64,000 nucleotides of DNA, taken from assembly GCF_033100135.1 (NCBI RefSeq), contig NZ_CP136920.1:5513001-5577000 (forward strand), written 5' to 3'. A program made the translations under genes and the position numbers. The notes beneath the pieces were generated by a model. It was given only the letters and a program-made list of their open reading frames with translations. It did not search any database and was not told the DNA's origin. This stretch comes from Rubellicoccus peritrichatus. Its GTDB lineage: Bacteria; Verrucomicrobiota; Verrucomicrobiia; Opitutales; Cerasicoccaceae. Shown one piece after another: positions 62,539-64,000 of the stretch. The first letter of the stretch is position 1. The number at the start of each line of letters is the position of its first letter.

Positions 62539-64000
62539 CGCTTCTTTCTCGTATATTTTGGATCCTTCAGCATGCGTCGATAAAACCGATAAATATGTTT
62601 ATGCCATGGCGTTGGACGCACTTCAAGCTTAGCCATATTCTCTTTACCGATCTGGCGTTCCAATTCAAGGAACTGATAAAAGATAGGAAGCGCAAAATCT
62701 TTGAGGACTTCACGCTGGGCCGGAGGACAGTCTTCCAGAATACGGCGAACAACACGCTGATGATTGGTGTAGTGATTCGTCACTCGTGAAAAACCAGTTT
62801 CCAGAAAACGATACCAGAAAATCTCACGCGGAATGATATCCACATCATAACCCGCATAAGCGAGATTAAGCAGGATTTCCCAATCTTCATTCGAGGCGTT
62901 GCGTACGGGAGTAAAACCACCAACCCCCTCAAAAGCTTCCCGGGTGATAATGAAGTTCGCATCTCCAAAAACATTCTCAACTATACCGAAGGCAACAGAC
63001 CCGCCAATTGGCCGGTAAATGTAGGCAATATCTTCGTCACCAGTAGGAGGTGTATCTGCTTCGAAGGCCGTGAAGTAACAAGTGAGGCAATCCGCGCCTG
63101 AACGCTGGATGGCCTCGACCATGGTCGAAAGCATTGGCGGCTTGGCCAGATTGTCCGCATCCATGAAAACGATGTAATCTCCCTTCGCCCTGGCAGCTGC
63201 ATGATTTCTGGTGTGCCCGACTCCACCGTTTTCCTTCTCAAGGAAAGTCCAGTTGGGGCGGTCGTAGTGCTTTTTCATTTGCGCAAAAACTTCGTTTGCT
63301 TCCGGACTCGGACTGCCATCATTGCAGATAATGACTTCGAAGTTCGGATACTCGATCCTATCCACAGACTCCAGCAACTGCGGTAAATAAACTGGATGAT
63401 TGTAATATGGAATGCAAATGGAAACCAAAGGCTGCTCTGCTTTCGGAGCTTTGGCCAGAGGTTGTAAGGTATCGTGATATTCGCTCCAACTATGATTAGC
63501 TGTTGCCGCGCTATAGGCATGTGAGACGTCAAGAGTCAGCTTCTCCCGACGTTCCAGCACATCGGCGACACCTTCTCGTGTTGGTTCGAAGAGACGCTCC
63601 TCTGCAGTCAGTTCAGGAATACCTCCGGTCCTTGCGGCGAAAAACGGAAGCTTTCTTTCGATACACTCGATAACAGTATAGGGGCAATTATCGAGCAATG
63701 AAGGAATCAGCACAACGCCCCCCGACTCAGCCAGATACTGCATGGCGCCATGTGTGTCGCGTTTGAATTCGCAAGCAATCTCCCAGGAAGGATTCGCAGC
63801 CTGAAGCTCATCCAGAATCTCCTCCGCCTTACTACCATTGTGCATTCCAGGCTTTCCGAGGAAAGTAATCTTCCGAATCGTATTCTCGGAATTGCGGGTA
63901 TTATAAAGACGAAGCCCATCGAGAAACACTCCAAGGCCTTTGCGTGTTTCCAGTCGCCCAAAAAAGATGAGATGGTCAGGATCAGGCTTTGAAACGGACT
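62535..64000 (-). CDS. GT4-GT2 fused glycosyltransferase, 5' end cut by window edge
   Basis: A partial gene: the reading frame is open through the window end. The part seen begins with SVSKPDPDHLIFFGRLETRKGL, the C-terminal half of a GT-B/GT4 glycosyltransferase (nucleotide-sugar site, LIPSLLDNCPYTVIECIERKLPFFAARTGGIPEL). A second domain, GT2/GT-A, follows: LVSICIPYYNHPVYLPQLLES, ICNDGSPSPEANEVF, FMDADNLAKPP (DxD-like). This is a tandem fusion of two glycosyltransferases, as used in capsule or O-chain synthesis. It overlaps the PD-(D/E)XK-like gene by ATGA. Confidence 0.9.
   Translation of the reverse strand, partial: SVSKPDPDHLIFFGRLETRKGLGVFLDGLRLYNTRNSENTIRKITFLGKPGMHNGSKAEEILDELQAANPSWEIACEFKRDTHGAMQYLAESGGVVLIPSLLDNCPYTVIECIERKLPFFAARTGGIPELTAEERLFEPTREGVADVLERREKLTLDVSHAYSAATANHSWSEYHDTLQPLAKAPKAEQPLVSICIPYYNHPVYLPQLLESVDRIEYPNFEVIICNDGSPSPEANEVFAQMKKHYDRPNWTFLEKENGGVGHTRNHAAARAKGDYIVFMDADNLAKPPMLSTMVEAIQRSGADCLTCYFTAFEADTPPTGDEDIAYIYRPIGGSVAFGIVENVFGDANFIITREAFEGVGGFTPVRNASNEDWEILLNLAYAGYDVDIIPREIFWYRFLETGFSRVTNHYTNHQRVVRRILEDCPPAQREVLKDFALPIFYQFLELERQIGKENMAKLEVRPTPWHKHIYRFYRRMLKDPKYTRKKR

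Noticed and set aside
1-64000. tRNA, rRNA, riboswitch or CRISPR genes
   Set aside because: I found no cloverleaf-like T-loop GGTTCGAATC patterns, rRNA stretches or regularly spaced repeats. A covariance-model scan (tRNAscan-SE, Infernal) could still find one; a hit would overturn this.

Overview
The window looks like a chromosome segment of a marine or otherwise polysaccharide-degrading member of the Verrucomicrobiota, most likely class Opitutae (Puniceicoccales/Coraliomargarita-like). The basis is two PEP-CTERM proteins, a prepilin-like protein with a C-terminal VDGH motif inside a sugar operon, many carbohydrate genes (PL6 lyase, GH29, sulfatase, two sialate O-acetylesterases, two SSS symporters), a GlnII-type glutamine synthetase and ordinary bacterial housekeeping genes. 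This assignment rests on gene content; no rRNA or tRNA gene was recognised.

Region 1 (about 50-11,400) is a uronate/alginate-type utilisation locus: a D-2-hydroxyacid dehydrogenase facing a rightward run of a secreted protein, a PEP-CTERM protein and a PL6 lyase; then an SSS symporter facing a run of ManA, sialate O-acetylesterase, prepilin-like protein and TIM-barrel isomerase; closed by a LacI regulator. One 18-bp AT-rich inverted repeat occurs at both divergent promoters and just upstream of lacI, and is a candidate operator for that LacI protein.

Region 2 (11,500-26,500) is mixed: a MerC-like membrane protein, an animal-type heme peroxidase, a GYF/DUF4339-type membrane protein, then a second sugar locus (GH29 fucosidase, AraC regulator, sulfatase, PEP-CTERM protein, SSS symporter, MFS sugar porter) interrupted by a DnaJ/CbpA-like chaperone and an unknown gene. 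The fucosidase and the sulfatase lack signal peptides, which suggests cytoplasmic processing of imported oligosaccharides.

Region 3 (26,500-33,900): 5-formyl-THF cyclo-ligase, a three-domain OvoA-type ovothiol synthase, the tilS-ftsH pair and a sulfotransferase. Region 4 (34,000-40,800) is the most unusual part: four tandem paralogues of 539-559 codons encoding very acidic secreted proteins that I cannot assign to a family, with near-identical DNA tracts and duplicated leader sequences.

Region 5 (40,800-53,600) is housekeeping and stress defence: serS, dtd, a TIGR01777 epimerase, a photolyase, cysK, infA, tadA, a superoxide dismutase, a Gfo/Idh/MocA oxidoreductase, an SthA-like transhydrogenase without redox cysteines, a HicB-like small protein, a VTT membrane protein and glnII. 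Region 6 (53,700-64,000) holds a very small kinase-fold protein overlapping a PP2C phosphatase, a secreted papain-family protease, a HAD phosphatase, a Nif3-like protein, a second sialate O-acetylesterase, a histone-deacetylase-like hydrolase, and a leftward operon linked by ATGA overlaps: glycosyltransferase (cut by the window edge), exported PD-(D/E)XK-like protein, FkbM methyltransferase and an anchored unknown protein.

Intergenic gaps carry several dispersed repeat families: a composite CCACAGAG / CCGCAGAT...CCGTGGC element, an AAGTGAGAAGGCAGAA inverted repeat, and a REP-like GGGCGCAGTCTCCAGACAA inverted repeat. No CRISPR array, transposase or prophage was seen.
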